From Xanthomonas hortorum (GTDB lineage: Bacteria; Pseudomonadota; Gammaproteobacteria; Xanthomonadales; Xanthomonadaceae), in the NCBI RefSeq assembly GCF_002940005.1, contig NZ_MDEF01000001.1: a stretch of 64,000 nucleotides of DNA; one strand, written 5' to 3'. Below the pieces are notes generated by a model, which ran no database searches, was not told where the DNA came from, and was given only the letters and a program-made list of their open reading frames with translations. This document shows positions 34,113 to 43,009 of the stretch, one piece after another. How positions within the stretch are numbered: the first letter of the stretch is position 1; each line of letters begins with the position of its first letter. A program made the position numbers and the translations under genes.

Positions 34113-34787
34113 ATGGACGCGCGCGATCTGGCGTTGCAGGCCAGCTGCCCGGTGCTCGCCGCGCCACGCTTCGGCACGTTGCCACCGATGGAGAATGGTC
34201 AGCGCATCCTGGTGGCCGCCAACGGCGTGTTCGTGCAGGTCCGGTTGGACTGGCTGGATTGCATCCAGCGGCTAGCGCCTGCCGTGGGCATCCCGCTGCC
34301 CTATGGCGAGGTACAGGAGAGGATGGTGTTCGCCTTCGGCAGGCTGCCCATCCAGTTGATCGAGACGTTTCTGGTCGAGGCTCGCGCGCGCCTTCCCAAC
34401 GAGGCGGCGGGAGCGCTGATCTTCTCGCGCACCACCGGGGCGTTGCGGCTGGCCGTTCACCCGCCCGTGTCCGCATCGCCGGGACATATCACCTATGGCG
34501 TGCCGCCGCTGGACGCTGACGAGACGCTGGCGGTCGATCTGCACACGCACGGACGCCTGCCGGCGTTCTGGTCGGCCACCGACGACAGCGATGATATCGG
34601 CATCAAGGTCGCCGGCGTCTTCGGTGACCTGCATCGCCCGAGGCCCTCCGCCGCGTTCCGGCTGGTACTCAACGGTTCGTACCGCGCGCTGCCGCATCCG
34701 TGGCGGCCCGCCGCTCCGGCGACGGCGGTGGCCGCCGTTGAGCCGGGCATCCTTCGCCGGATACTGGATTCCATTCGAAGAAGGTGA
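34113..34787 (+). CDS. PRTRC system protein A (JAB-like)
   Basis: The 224-residue protein has a JAB/MPN-like metal site in its second half: an upstream glutamate in ARLPNEAAGALIF, the HTH of DLHTHGRLPAFWSATDDSDD, where His-x-His and later Asp would bind metal. With ThiF encoded nearby, this pairing recalls ubiquitin-like activating/deconjugating sets. The N-terminal part is family-specific (QRILVAANGVFVQVRLDWL). Activity is inference. Confidence 0.8.
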   Translation: MDARDLALQASCPVLAAPRFGTLPPMENGQRILVAANGVFVQVRLDWLDCIQRLAPAVGIPLPYGEVQERMVFAFGRLPIQLIETFLVEARARLPNEAAGALIFSRTTGALRLAVHPPVSASPGHITYGVPPLDADETLAVDLHTHGRLPAFWSATDDSDDIGIKVAGVFGDLHRPRPSAAFRLVLNGSYRALPHPWRPAAPATAVAAVEPGILRRILDSIRRR

Positions 34788-34835
34788 CGCGGCGTGCGTC
34801 GCTCCCGAAGCCTCGGTCATCAGGAGTGCAATGCG

Positions 34836-34973
34836 ATGGTGGAATGGAACGTGTACGTGGATGGTCAGTATGTCGGCACCGTCCACGAGAACTCGAAGGA
34901 AGCCGCAAGGTGCGCCGCCCTGTCCAAGTTCGATCCGCCGGAGGACGCGGACATTTCAGTCTCGAAGCGATGA
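34836..34973 (+). CDS. 45-residue protein in the PRTRC operon
   Basis: It starts MVEWNVYVDGQYVGTV and ends SVSKR, with an AGGAG ribosome site upstream. The alternating pattern suggests a small beta-alpha protein. An ATG at 34831 opens another frame, but this frame gives the more protein-like sequence and ends neatly before ThiF. Family not recognised. Confidence 0.6.
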   Translation: MVEWNVYVDGQYVGTVHENSKEAARCAALSKFDPPEDADISVSKR

Positions 34974-35031
34974 GACTACCGGGTCATCCCGGCACCCACG
35001 CGCGGCGACACCGCTGATTTCGGAGTGAACG

Positions 35032-35838
35032 ATGCAACATCTGATCGAACCGCAGCTGCTGCAGGACCGCGTGAGGATTCATCTGGTAGGCGTGGGGGGG
35101 AACGGCGCGCAAATGGCGGCGTGCCTGGCGAGGCTGGATGTCGCGATGCGCGCGCTGGGCCATCCCCACGGTCTGCACGTCACCGCCTACGACGCCGACC
35201 GCGTGAGCGAAGCCAACGTCGGGCGGCAGCTCTACAGTCCCAGCGACATCGGACGGCACAAGGCGATCGTCACCATCCATCGCCTCAATCAATTCTACGG
35301 TCTGGATTGGGACGCGGAGCCCGTCCACTACGAGGCTGCGATGGATGGCCACAACCTGTATCAGGGCACCGACTTCCTGATCAGTTGCGTGGACTCGCGC
35401 GCCGCGCGCCGTGCGATGCACGCATTGGCGTTCCATCCGTATCGGACGTATCGCTACTGGCTCGACCTCGGCAACACCGAGACGACCGCGCAAGTCGTGT
35501 TGGGCGAGCCGGTGGGGTGGCACGGACAGGCGGACGGGCATCGCCTGCCATGCGTGACCGAGTTGTTCTCCGAACTGCTCGACGAGCGCATCCCCGACGA
35601 CGACCAGCCATCGTGTTCGGTGCGCATGTCGCTGGCCGCGCAAGGACTGTTCGTCAACGACTTGGCGGTGCGGTTCGCCGCGCAACTGCTCTATGAACTG
35701 TTCAGCCGGGGGCGACTGACCCAGCATGGCGTCATCGTCAACGCCGATGCAAAGCGCAGCGGCCCCATCGACATCGACCCGGCGACCTGGGCGCGGTTCG
35801 GATATCCAAGCAAGTGCCATCCAGCCTCCAAGGCATAA
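35032..35838 (+). CDS. PRTRC system ThiF-family protein
   Basis: The 268-residue protein is an E1/ThiF-like adenylating enzyme. The Rossmann motif HLVGVGGNGAQMA (about 17-29) and DADRVSEANVGRQLY (about 51-65), with the conserved Asn and Arg-Gln, are clear; DFLISCVDSRAARR follows. A cysteine in LPCVTELF (about 180) may be the thiol acceptor. In PRTRC cassettes the partner substrate is unknown; a small protein in the operon could be modified, but this is speculation. Confidence 0.9.
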   Translation: MQHLIEPQLLQDRVRIHLVGVGGNGAQMAACLARLDVAMRALGHPHGLHVTAYDADRVSEANVGRQLYSPSDIGRHKAIVTIHRLNQFYGLDWDAEPVHYEAAMDGHNLYQGTDFLISCVDSRAARRAMHALAFHPYRTYRYWLDLGNTETTAQVVLGEPVGWHGQADGHRLPCVTELFSELLDERIPDDDQPSCSVRMSLAAQGLFVNDLAVRFAAQLLYELFSRGRLTQHGVIVNADAKRSGPIDIDPATWARFGYPSKCHPASKA

Positions 35839-35945
35839 CAGGCACTCGCGCGGGAGGCAGCGCGCGCCTCGCCCGTCGCTAGGGTTGGCAGCGCGACACT
35901 CGCCGGTACGTTGGAGATACACCACATGCCTACCGCGAGGTCCAC

Positions 35946-36482
35946 ATGGGACGTTCGGTCAGTTACGCCAGAGATTCGGTCTGGGTGCTCTACGCTGGTC
36001 TGCCGGAGGACGACCGCCAGACTTTCTGTTGCCTCGCCTGCGGCGAAGCGGTCGTGGAAGCGGACCAGGCCCCCGCTGCCTGCCCACACTGCGGGCACTC
36101 GGGCTTCCGCAACGAGCCTGCCTTTCCGCCGGATGTACAGCGGGACGACTTCTGCGAGGACTTGCGTGCCGTGTTCATGCAGGCGTTTCCTTCGCTGTCG
36201 CCCTGCGACAAGTGGCTCGGGCGGGAGGACTACGCGCTGTTGGAGAACGGCCTCGTCTACATCGGCGTCTCTCAGTACTACCAGCTGATCTCGCTTTGGT
36301 GCGTTCCCAAGCCGAGTACGCAGTGGGGACGCGATACGACGCCGCTCGCCGAACAATGGGCGGCGTCCATCGAGGATCGCGCCGCGTGGATACTGGGTCG
36401 CTCCGCCATCCGGCTGGTCAGGTTGGGCACAATGTCCAACGGAGAGGGTGTGTATCGGCGCATCGGGCCTGAGACGAGGTAG
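35946..36482 (+). CDS. Hypothetical element protein with zinc-ribbon-like cysteines
   Basis: The 178-residue protein has CLACGEAV (about 29-36) and CPHCGHSG (about 46-53), a likely zinc ribbon. The rest has FPSLSPCDKWLGREDYALLE, a pattern seen in plasmid-borne proteins that begin MGRSVSY. Function unknown. It is the last plus-strand gene of this block and is followed by convergent genes. Confidence 0.65.
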   Translation: MGRSVSYARDSVWVLYAGLPEDDRQTFCCLACGEAVVEADQAPAACPHCGHSGFRNEPAFPPDVQRDDFCEDLRAVFMQAFPSLSPCDKWLGREDYALLENGLVYIGVSQYYQLISLWCVPKPSTQWGRDTTPLAEQWAASIEDRAAWILGRSAIRLVRLGTMSNGEGVYRRIGPETR

Positions 36483-36496
36483 GACTGCCGTCTGAT

Positions 36497-36820
36497 CTAC
36501 GCCGGCTGTTCCAGTGAGAGCCCGGCCGGACGGGCCTCCCAGCGCCGCCTTGTGAGCTGCTCGAAGTCCGGACAAATCCCGCGCACCAACGCATCGATTT
36601 CCGGCTGCAAGTCCGCATTGAGGCCGATGATGGCGGTGGCCTTCGCCACGCCCCAGCCGAACTTGTCCAGTAGCGTGGCCGCCAGCTCGGGCGACTCCGC
36701 GCCTCGCTCGACCGCTTTCCGGCGGCTGTCGGCTGCGGCACGGATCTCGTCACGTAGCGACTGTTCGATGTTGTCGCGCAGCCATTCCGGCAACGGTTCC
36801 GGTAAGTCACCTAAGTCCAT
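36497..36820 (-). CDS. Small hypothetical protein downstream of integrase
   Basis: The 107-residue protein is helical and acidic. The start at 36820 is favoured by GGAGG six bases upstream; the ATG two codons earlier falls within that site. It contains LLDKFGWGVAKATAIIGLNADLQPEID. No family recognised. It shares direction with the integrase, 28 bases past its stop. Confidence 0.6.
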   Translation of the reverse strand: MDLGDLPEPLPEWLRDNIEQSLRDEIRAAADSRRKAVERGAESPELAATLLDKFGWGVAKATAIIGLNADLQPEIDALVRGICPDFEQLTRRRWEARPAGLSLEQPA

Positions 36821-36848
36821 CGGCATCCTCCAGCACCAAGACGCCCCA

Positions 36849-37997
36849 TTATGGCGCATCCGCTTGATCGTGGGCGCGTGGGGCACGGGATGCCCGGCCG
36901 AGATAGGCGTCGGCCACGCGTACCCGTGAGTGCCCGGCCAGCGAGGCAACGGCAGCGCGCGCCGGCCGTTCGATCTCGCTCGGCAGCGTGCCGCCGCCGC
37001 GAACGGGCGGCGCGGCCCCCGTGATCGCCTCATAGTGGTCGATCAACGCCTCGTGGCGCAGCCCGTGGGCGGTGACGCCCGACGCCTTCGCCGTGATGCC
37101 GAACTTCTCCAGCACGTAGTGGAACCGGCGCAGGTTTCGCTTCAGATCACCTTGGGGATGCCCCACATGCGCGTCCCGGCCCACGGCGACGCGCTGCGCA
37201 TACGCCAGTGCCGCGTGCCGATCCGGCGTGGACAGCGGGATGAACCGCTCGCGCCCGCCCTTCGCTCCGGCCTTGACACGGATGTAGTGATCCGACGCCC
37301 GCTGCTCGGGCGGCAGCGATGTTGCCTCGAACGGCACCACGCATTGATGCGGCCGGAGCATCACCGCCTCCTTGCGCCGCAAGCCGAAGGCACGAATGAG
37401 CCGCAGCGCGGCGCCGACATGTGCATCGAACTCGCAGACGTGCTCGACCGTGGCGTCGATGTCCAGCGCGCGCGCCGACCATGAACGGTCGCGCTCGGCA
37501 TAGCCGTGCCGCTCGTACCGCTCGGTCGCCAGCCCGTAGAAATCCGGCGCCCGGATCAATCCCGGCTTGCCGATCCACTGCGCCAGTCCGCGCAGGAAGC
37601 TGAAGTACGTCTGGATCGTTGCCGGCGACAATCGCTCCCGCTGCCATAGATCGACCAGCGCCTGCACATGACGTTGGGCAAGATTGCGCGGGTCGGGCAG
37701 CGTCTTGAAGCCGCAGCGCGCGTGCAGGTCGAGAAACGCCCGGCGCAGGAACTGCGCGCGCTCCTGTCGCGTCTTGTGCGAAACGGTCTTGTCCCGTGCG
37801 GTATGCCGTGCATTGAACAGGCGCAACAGCAGCTCCAGCACATGCAGGGGGTCTGCTTCGCCAGGCGGGTGCCGGGCGAGGACCTGGCTGTCCGACAGGT
37901 GCGCCCACTCGGGGTTGCGCCGCGGCTGGTGCGATGCGCGGGTCCACATCGGTCCGGTCTTGCGGCGTCGCGCGGGCACGTACGACCTTGCGTTCAT
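36849..37997 (-). CDS. Tyrosine recombinase / integrase
   Basis: The 382-residue protein keeps the catalytic set of tyrosine recombinases: Arg in FGLRRKEAVML (about 204), HGLRH (about 310-315), the GHS box LAGHSRVRVADAYLG (about 351-366) and a tyrosine in DAYLG about 10 residues after it, where the nucleophile should be. The N-terminal SAM-like DNA-binding region (about 60-170) is present. I start at MNARSYVP (37997); a start at 38060 is possible. It is the only complete recombinase visible in this part of the element. It is not adjacent to the tRNA site, unlike P4-type integrases, so it may serve internal resolution instead of tRNA integration. Confidence 0.85.
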   Translation of the reverse strand: MNARSYVPARRRKTGPMWTRASHQPRRNPEWAHLSDSQVLARHPPGEADPLHVLELLLRLFNARHTARDKTVSHKTRQERAQFLRRAFLDLHARCGFKTLPDPRNLAQRHVQALVDLWQRERLSPATIQTYFSFLRGLAQWIGKPGLIRAPDFYGLATERYERHGYAERDRSWSARALDIDATVEHVCEFDAHVGAALRLIRAFGLRRKEAVMLRPHQCVVPFEATSLPPEQRASDHYIRVKAGAKGGRERFIPLSTPDRHAALAYAQRVAVGRDAHVGHPQGDLKRNLRRFHYVLEKFGITAKASGVTAHGLRHEALIDHYEAITGAAPPVRGGGTLPSEIERPARAAVASLAGHSRVRVADAYLGRASRAPRAHDQADAP

Positions 37998-39149
37998 GAG
38001 GGAGGCTCCAAAGCGAGGGCGCGTCGCCCGAACGATCGCGCGCGTGGTCAGGGAAGGCATCGAGTCGAGGTGGTAGTCACGCCGGCGGACTCGCCGCGCC
38101 GGCGCGGATGTGGTCGTGAAGCGTTCGCACCGCGCGCGACCACCACGCGCGGCACCACCCCGGGTTTGCCGGATCGCGTCGGCGCCTGATGGCGCGGATG
38201 CCGAGCCGGCTCGGTCGGTCTTAAAAATGGAACGGGTGATCCGGCCTGCGGGCGGGTTTCCTCGCGACACAGGGGTTGTGATGCCGACGGGCCTCGTGGG
38301 CGTTGTCGGAATCCACGCGCAGGTCGAGCCTGGGCGTGCGAGCTGGATCAGGTCTGGATGCGTAGCGCCATCCGCTCGCAGGGGCCACCCCTGACCGAAG
38401 TCCAGGGCGGTGTCGAGCGTTCGAGCCGGGATGCGCGGGTGCCGGAATCGGCGACGTCACGCACTGCGCGTTTCGCGCGTGCTCAGGGTGATGGCGGGGA
38501 CAGCGGAACGGCATCGGGTGCGGTTCCGGCAATCTGCCTCATCCACGATCCACTTCGGGAGCGGCGGCCCGTGGGCCGATCATCGTGGCGAGACGTACTA
38601 CGAGGGGAGTTGCCTTGGGCGCAGCCTCGGGGGCGGCGCCGTGCCTGTCTCAAGGATAGGGACGGACGAGGGCGGGTCACGACCGCAACGCCTTTTCGCT
38701 CCGCGACGGAGCAGGGCAAGGAGCCTTCGGGTGCGGACAGTTGACGCCGCCGCGAACGCGGGGTCAAGCGCGGCGGCGACGGTTTCGGGTGGCGACGGCA
38801 GCGGCCGGCGAGGTGGCTTTTTTCTCCGGGACCGACCGATCTCGCGGTGGGAAAGGGGGTTGACGGGGGGAAATTGCGCCTCTGGTTCCGGCTCGGACTT
38901 TTCGGTCGCTTTCTGGCGATCCCGGCAGCGACTCCGAGGGGTTGATGCGCCGCGTTCGGGTGCGAGCGTAGTGACAGGTGAGGTCGTGCCGCCCTCCAGT
39001 GCCAGCAGCAGTGGCAGCAGGTTGCCAGCCCGCTGACGTTGAAGTGTCAGCTGCGGTCGCGAAGCCCGCGTTTGCTGGATGGCGAGGCCGGTCTCTACCT
39101 CCCCGGCGTGGTTGGTCACGCCGGGTGAAACACAGCCTGGGAGAACGAA
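37998..39149. other. Long non-coding region upstream of integrase
   Basis: No gene is supported in these 1152 bases despite many open frames caused by high GC. It holds radC-type RNA copy 4 (38671-38712) in the integrase direction. A large non-coding block between a recombinase and a partition gene could also carry an origin or a centromere-like site, but I see no iterons. Confidence 0.5.
38671..38712 (-). ncRNA. radC-motif-like RNA, copy 4
   Basis: On the minus strand: perfect hairpin GCTCCGtcgCGGAGC, then gaaaa and the conserved tail GGCGTTGCGGTCGTGACCCGCC in two parts (GGCGTTGCGGTCG, ACCCGCC). The second hairpin of the other copies is missing. It lies about 670 bases upstream of the integrase start. 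Confidence 0.65.
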
Positions 39150-39446
39150 ATGGAGACCGATGGGATCGCCGGGGCGGCAGGCCTCGGCTACTGGATGGGC
39201 GACGAAGCCCAGTACCGATTGGAAATGGTCCGTGACCAGTTGCGGCTGCTCGCCGCGCTGGCCCGGCCTCGCAGCGTCAGCGACGGCCAGGTCGCGGGGC
39301 TTCCGCTGTCCTACGCGGAGCTATCTCACTGCTTCGCGACGCTTGGCGAGCAGTTGGGTGCGGTGCTGGCGGAGCTGGCTTGGCCCGCACGGCTGGATGT
39401 GGAAGGTGCTCGCGCGCCACCTCCGACCGCCCTGCCGGGGAGCTGA
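39150..39446 (+). CDS. Small hypothetical protein upstream of StbA-like gene
   Basis: The 98-residue protein has a good ribosome site (GGGAGAACGAA) and a helical body with LEMVRDQLRLLAALARP. Family not recognised. It precedes the StbA-like gene by 91 bases. Confidence 0.6.
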   Translation: METDGIAGAAGLGYWMGDEAQYRLEMVRDQLRLLAALARPRSVSDGQVAGLPLSYAELSHCFATLGEQLGAVLAELAWPARLDVEGARAPPPTALPGS

Positions 39447-39537
39447 TGGCGAAAACCGCCACTTTGCATGGGGTTTTGATTTGGAGCGCCGGGCGGGAGC
39501 TTCCAATGCTCGGCGCGATGCCTACAGGAGAACAACG

Positions 39538-40551
39538 ATGGAACCGATCGTGAGAGCCGTCGACGTCGGCTTCGGCAACACCAAGTACGTCAGCAGTGCC
39601 AGCGGCATGGATGTCCGTTGCGCCAGTTTCCCGTCTTTGGCCTATCCCAGCGCGCGGGCGCCGTCCAGCGGCGGCGAGAAGCGGAAGACCGTCGCCATCC
39701 CCATCAATGGACTGCACTACGAGGTGGGGCCGGATATCCGCTTGGCGGCCGACACCTTCCGGGCCACGCAGCTGCACGATCGCTACACCGACACGCCGGA
39801 GTACCTGGCCCTGCTCCGCGGCGCTCTGGCGCTGATGCGGGTAGAGGCGATCGACCTGCTGGTGCTGGGCCTGCCGGTCTCGTCCCTGGCCGCCAAGCGG
39901 GCCACCGTCGAAAAGCTGGCCATTGGCGCCCACGACGTGGGGGGCGGTCGGCAGGTGTCGGTCCGAAAGGCCCTGGTGGTCGCCCAGCCGCAGGGGGCAC
40001 TCGTCCACTATGCCGCTCAGCATGGGAAGCTCGATGTCATCGGCGACGAGCAGAGCCTGATCATCGACCCCGGCGCCCGGACCTTCGACTGGCTGGTGGC
40101 GAGGGGCATGCGGCTGGTCCAGAAGCAGTCCCATTCCCTCAATCGCGGTGTGTTCGATGTACTGCAGGTCATCGCCAGCGAGATCAGCTCGGATATCGGC
40201 ACGCCGTACACCGATCTGGACGCGATCGACCAGGCGCTGCGTAGCGGCAAGCGACTCATGATCTACCAGCGCCAGTACGACTTGTCCAAGCTGCTGCCGA
40301 TCGCGCAGACCGTGGCCCAGCAGGCGGTCTCCTCGATGATGCAGTGGATCGGAGCCGACTACGCATTCCAGAACATCGTGCTCGTCGGCGGGGGCGCCTA
40401 CCTGTTCAGGAAGGCGGTCAAGGCGGCATTCCCGCAGCACCGGATCCTCGAGGTGAAGGATCCGCTGTACGCCAACGTGCGGGGCTTCCAGCTGGCCGGC
40501 ATGAACTATGCCCTGAGCGCGACGCCGACGGGGAAGGGAGGCTCGGCATGA
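39538..40551 (+). CDS. PRTRC system protein D / StbA-like actin-family protein
   Basis: The 337-residue protein is an actin-like ATPase of the ParM/StbA type. Phosphate 1 is VDVGFGNTKYV (about 7-17), phosphate 2 is IIDPGARTFDWL (about 177-188), and the adenosine motif is IVLVGGGAYLF (about 280-290). It would form filaments that segregate or stabilise the element. AGGAG precedes the ATG at 39538. In other PRTRC cassettes D is part of the operon; here it is about 3.7 kb away, beyond the integrase. It overlaps the next gene by four bases. Confidence 0.88.
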   Translation: MEPIVRAVDVGFGNTKYVSSASGMDVRCASFPSLAYPSARAPSSGGEKRKTVAIPINGLHYEVGPDIRLAADTFRATQLHDRYTDTPEYLALLRGALALMRVEAIDLLVLGLPVSSLAAKRATVEKLAIGAHDVGGGRQVSVRKALVVAQPQGALVHYAAQHGKLDVIGDEQSLIIDPGARTFDWLVARGMRLVQKQSHSLNRGVFDVLQVIASEISSDIGTPYTDLDAIDQALRSGKRLMIYQRQYDLSKLLPIAQTVAQQAVSSMMQWIGADYAFQNIVLVGGGAYLFRKAVKAAFPQHRILEVKDPLYANVRGFQLAGMNYALSATPTGKGGSA

Positions 40552-40811
40552 ACGGCTCGACCCCTCCCATCCGAATGGTCTTCGAAATGACCCGAGAGGA
40601 GCATCCTCGGCTCTACGACGACCTGGTCCGTTTCCCCAAAGGCACCAAGCGCATCAACCGGCTGCGGACGCTGGCTCATGACGGGTTGCTGTTTCAGTCG
40701 GGAGTGCTGGGGCATTCTCCAGCCGATTTGCACGAGGCAGGCCAACGCATGGAAGGAAGTGGAGCCGGGCGACTCACGAGCCAGATCTTCGAAGAACCCC
40801 TGGCTGACTAG
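40548..40811 (+). CDS. Small partner protein of StbA-like ATPase
   Basis: The 87-residue protein overlaps the StbA-like stop (ATGA) and so is coupled to it. In ParM/StbA systems the next gene encodes a small DNA-binding adaptor, and the basic stretch RFPKGTKRINRLRTLAHDG fits that. The family cannot be named. Confidence 0.65.
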   Translation: MNGSTPPIRMVFEMTREEHPRLYDDLVRFPKGTKRINRLRTLAHDGLLFQSGVLGHSPADLHEAGQRMEGSGAGRLTSQIFEEPLAD

Positions 40812-40903
40812 CCGGGGTTCTCGGACGGGTTGGACGGCGTGGAGGCGGCGCGTTGCTTGAAGCATGGCGCTTTCGTAGACTCGGCCCCCTTCAGGAGGGG
40901 CCA

Positions 40904-41350
40904 ATGACGAAGCCGCGCCGAACGGCGGTTGGGGGTATGGCCCTGAAGCGGCCATGCAAGAACTGTCCGTTCCGGGTTGATGTGCCGCGTTTTCTGAGTC
41001 CGGCCCGATACCGCCAGATTGCCGCTGCGCTGGTCGATGGGGGGCAAAGCTTCTCCTGCCATGAAACGCTCGGGCGGGACGAGGAAGACCACAGCGTCGT
41101 CGTCTCCGAATCACGGTCATGCGCTGGTGCGATGATCTGGCTCCAGCACCAGGGACGGCCAAACCAGTTGATGCAGGTCATGGAGCGGATGGGCGCGTTC
41201 GATCCCGAAGGCCTGCATATGGACGCTCCGGTCTACACGACGCGTGCCGCGTTCGAGTCAGGCTTCCAGAAGCCGGTGTCCTGCGAGGAAGAACGTCACG
41301 GCTCTGTCGACGATTGCCAGGTGGCGCACGCGGGACATCTGGCCGACTGA
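40904..41350 (+). CDS. Cysteine-containing small protein (DUF6283-like)
   Basis: The 148-residue protein has CKNCPFRVDVPRFL (about 18-31) and later FSCHETL (about 50-56) and SCAGAMI. This CxxCPxR start is typical of a small phage/plasmid family, DUF6283 to my recollection. The ATG at 40904 has a strong AGGAGGGG site. Function unknown; cysteines suggest metal binding. Confidence 0.65.
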   Translation: MTKPRRTAVGGMALKRPCKNCPFRVDVPRFLSPARYRQIAAALVDGGQSFSCHETLGRDEEDHSVVVSESRSCAGAMIWLQHQGRPNQLMQVMERMGAFDPEGLHMDAPVYTTRAAFESGFQKPVSCEEERHGSVDDCQVAHAGHLAD

Positions 41351-41400
41351 GACCGCTCCGAGGGACGGAGGCAATGGGGTAGGTCACCGTCCCGAGTCAC

Positions 41401-42036
41401 TTACTGTGCCCAGGTAGGAACCTTGTTGACAATGCCGATGATGCCGGGCACCAGCCGTACTCGCCGCTCGTGGTAGTCGACCACTGCTGATCGCAGCGCA
41501 CTGACATCCCGTTTGATCCAAGCTTGGTGAATGCCCGCAAGCTCCTCGACGGCATTCTTGAAAAGCCCGCGTTTCGCCATCCGGATGGGGCCTAGCTTGT
41601 CGTTGGTTTGCCGGACCGCACGGTGAAGGGAGACGTGGCCAGTGCCAAGCGCGATCGCTTCGAACAGCCTACGCGTCGGGGTCACGATATCGCTTTCGGG
41701 ATCGGCGATCGGTGGGCCGGACTGTTCAGGCGTCTGTTCAGCTTGCTCGAAGCCGATATCGCAGGCCATGAGCAGCAGCCGCTGCATCCAGTCGTAGTGA
41801 TCGCGCAATGTCGCTTCCGTGGCGAGAGGCACATGCAGTCCTTCGCGTGCGTGATCCTCGATCATCCCTTCCCCGACCAAGCGAGACAGTGCGATCCGCA
41901 CGGGCGTGGGGCTGATGTGGAACTCCCGTGCAAGCGTCGTCGGGTCGATGCGCTCGCCCGGGATGTATCTGCCTGATTGCAGGGCCTGCCTTACTTCGTC
42001 ATACAGTAAAGCGCTCTTCGAGCGGATCGCTTCCAT
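41401..42036 (-). CDS. GntR-family transcription regulator (FadR-type)
   Basis: The 211-residue protein has an N-terminal winged helix (LYDEVRQALQSGRYIPGERI, then LAREFHISPTPVRIALSRL, about 11-55) and a helical C-terminal FCD-type ligand domain with histidines in LGTGHVSLHRAV and VVDYHERRVRL. It is the last gene before the right attachment site. Its target is unknown. If the element circularises, it could come near the left-end cargo, but that cannot be shown here. Confidence 0.85.
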   Translation of the reverse strand: MEAIRSKSALLYDEVRQALQSGRYIPGERIDPTTLAREFHISPTPVRIALSRLVGEGMIEDHAREGLHVPLATEATLRDHYDWMQRLLLMACDIGFEQAEQTPEQSGPPIADPESDIVTPTRRLFEAIALGTGHVSLHRAVRQTNDKLGPIRMAKRGLFKNAVEELAGIHQAWIKRDVSALRSAVVDYHERRVRLVPGIIGIVNKVPTWAQ

Positions 42037-43009
42037 CGCGATGCTCCTTCGTAGCTGTCAATGTCTTTCACCTCCCGATGTTCAGAATGCTATAGGAACG
42101 AGTGAGCGCGCGAACCGAACATGTCAAGGCATGAGCCATCCGGGTTTTTCCTACACGGACATCAGACTTTTCCGATGCGAGATCGTCTGGTTGCTGCGTC
42201 AGGAAACCGTAGTGGGCCGGCTCGTCGGCCTGAGGCCGCCGTCGTTCGATACCACCTCGCACCTAGGTTCGGCATCCAGTCGTTCATTGGAAGCAGCGCC
42301 GCCATCCCCGGACGCATTGACCGGATCGGTTTCGGGCACTTTTGCCGCGCAGCTTGCTGTCGATCGAGGCTGCAAGCACTCCCGGGGGAGTCGGCCTCCT
42401 GGAGGCCGGCGTCCACCGAGCGTCCAGATTCGTGGCGGGGCCGGGTGGCGCTCGCGTTGTCGGCGGCCTTCGTCGCGAGCGCTGATGTCCCCTCGATCCC
42501 GGACAACCTTGGAACGCACTGTCGCTAAACGGGGTGCAAGTTGACAGCGACGCGAGCCCGACCGGGAGACGGACCGTCGGAGCTACCCGAGCGGGCCTGG
42601 AGTCGCGTCCCCTCCTGCGTTCGGCGTGGGCGGGCGGCAGGGGCTACGGGTTCGACCAGCCGGGGCGTTCGCGGAATCGCCACTTGGGGCCGCGGACCGG
42701 CATGGGAGTGTGTCAGCTGCCCCGTGCGCTTGCTTCCGTGCTGCTTGTTCTACCCGCCGCTACTTCTGTATCCTAGTGGGTGTCCGCATCGGCCAGTCAC
42801 CTGGTCGAATCGCGCCTTCTTGACGACTGTGAGCGAGGCGTGCGCGCATGCTTTCGCTAGGTGGTGCTACATGTGCAAAAAGATGGAGAGATGGCAACCC
42901 AATGCCCGCAGCAGGGCAGCGCGCCTGCGCCCCAAATTTGGGGGTCATTTTGGGGGTCATCTGAGGGCGACCTGTTAAATAGAGCCTAATTTAAGGGGAT
43001 TTTTCAAGG
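42037..43009. other. Right-end non-coding region of the element
   Basis: No gene is supported in these 973 bases. A tandem 12-mer lies at 42937-42960 and the tRNA remnant follows at 43010. The sequence falls in GC towards the junction (for example TTAAATAGAGCCTAATTTAA at 42973-42992). Confidence 0.5.
42937..42960 (+). repeat. Tandem direct repeat near attachment site
   Basis: Two perfect copies of TTTGGGGGTCAT stand back to back about 50 bases inside the element from the tRNA remnant. Such repeats near att sites often bind integrase arm domains or excision factors; this role is inference. Confidence 0.7.

Noticed and set aside
11133..38712. A conserved peptide GVAV(V/D)TR encoded by the tail of the four RNA copies
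   Set aside because: The tail reads as this peptide in one frame at all four sites, but the flanking hairpins vary as paired stems and the frames have no shared start, stop or ribosome site. RNA structure explains the pattern better.
42541..42978. Open frame near the right end of the element
   Set aside because: Low-complexity composition, no ribosome site and it runs into the att-proximal repeats.
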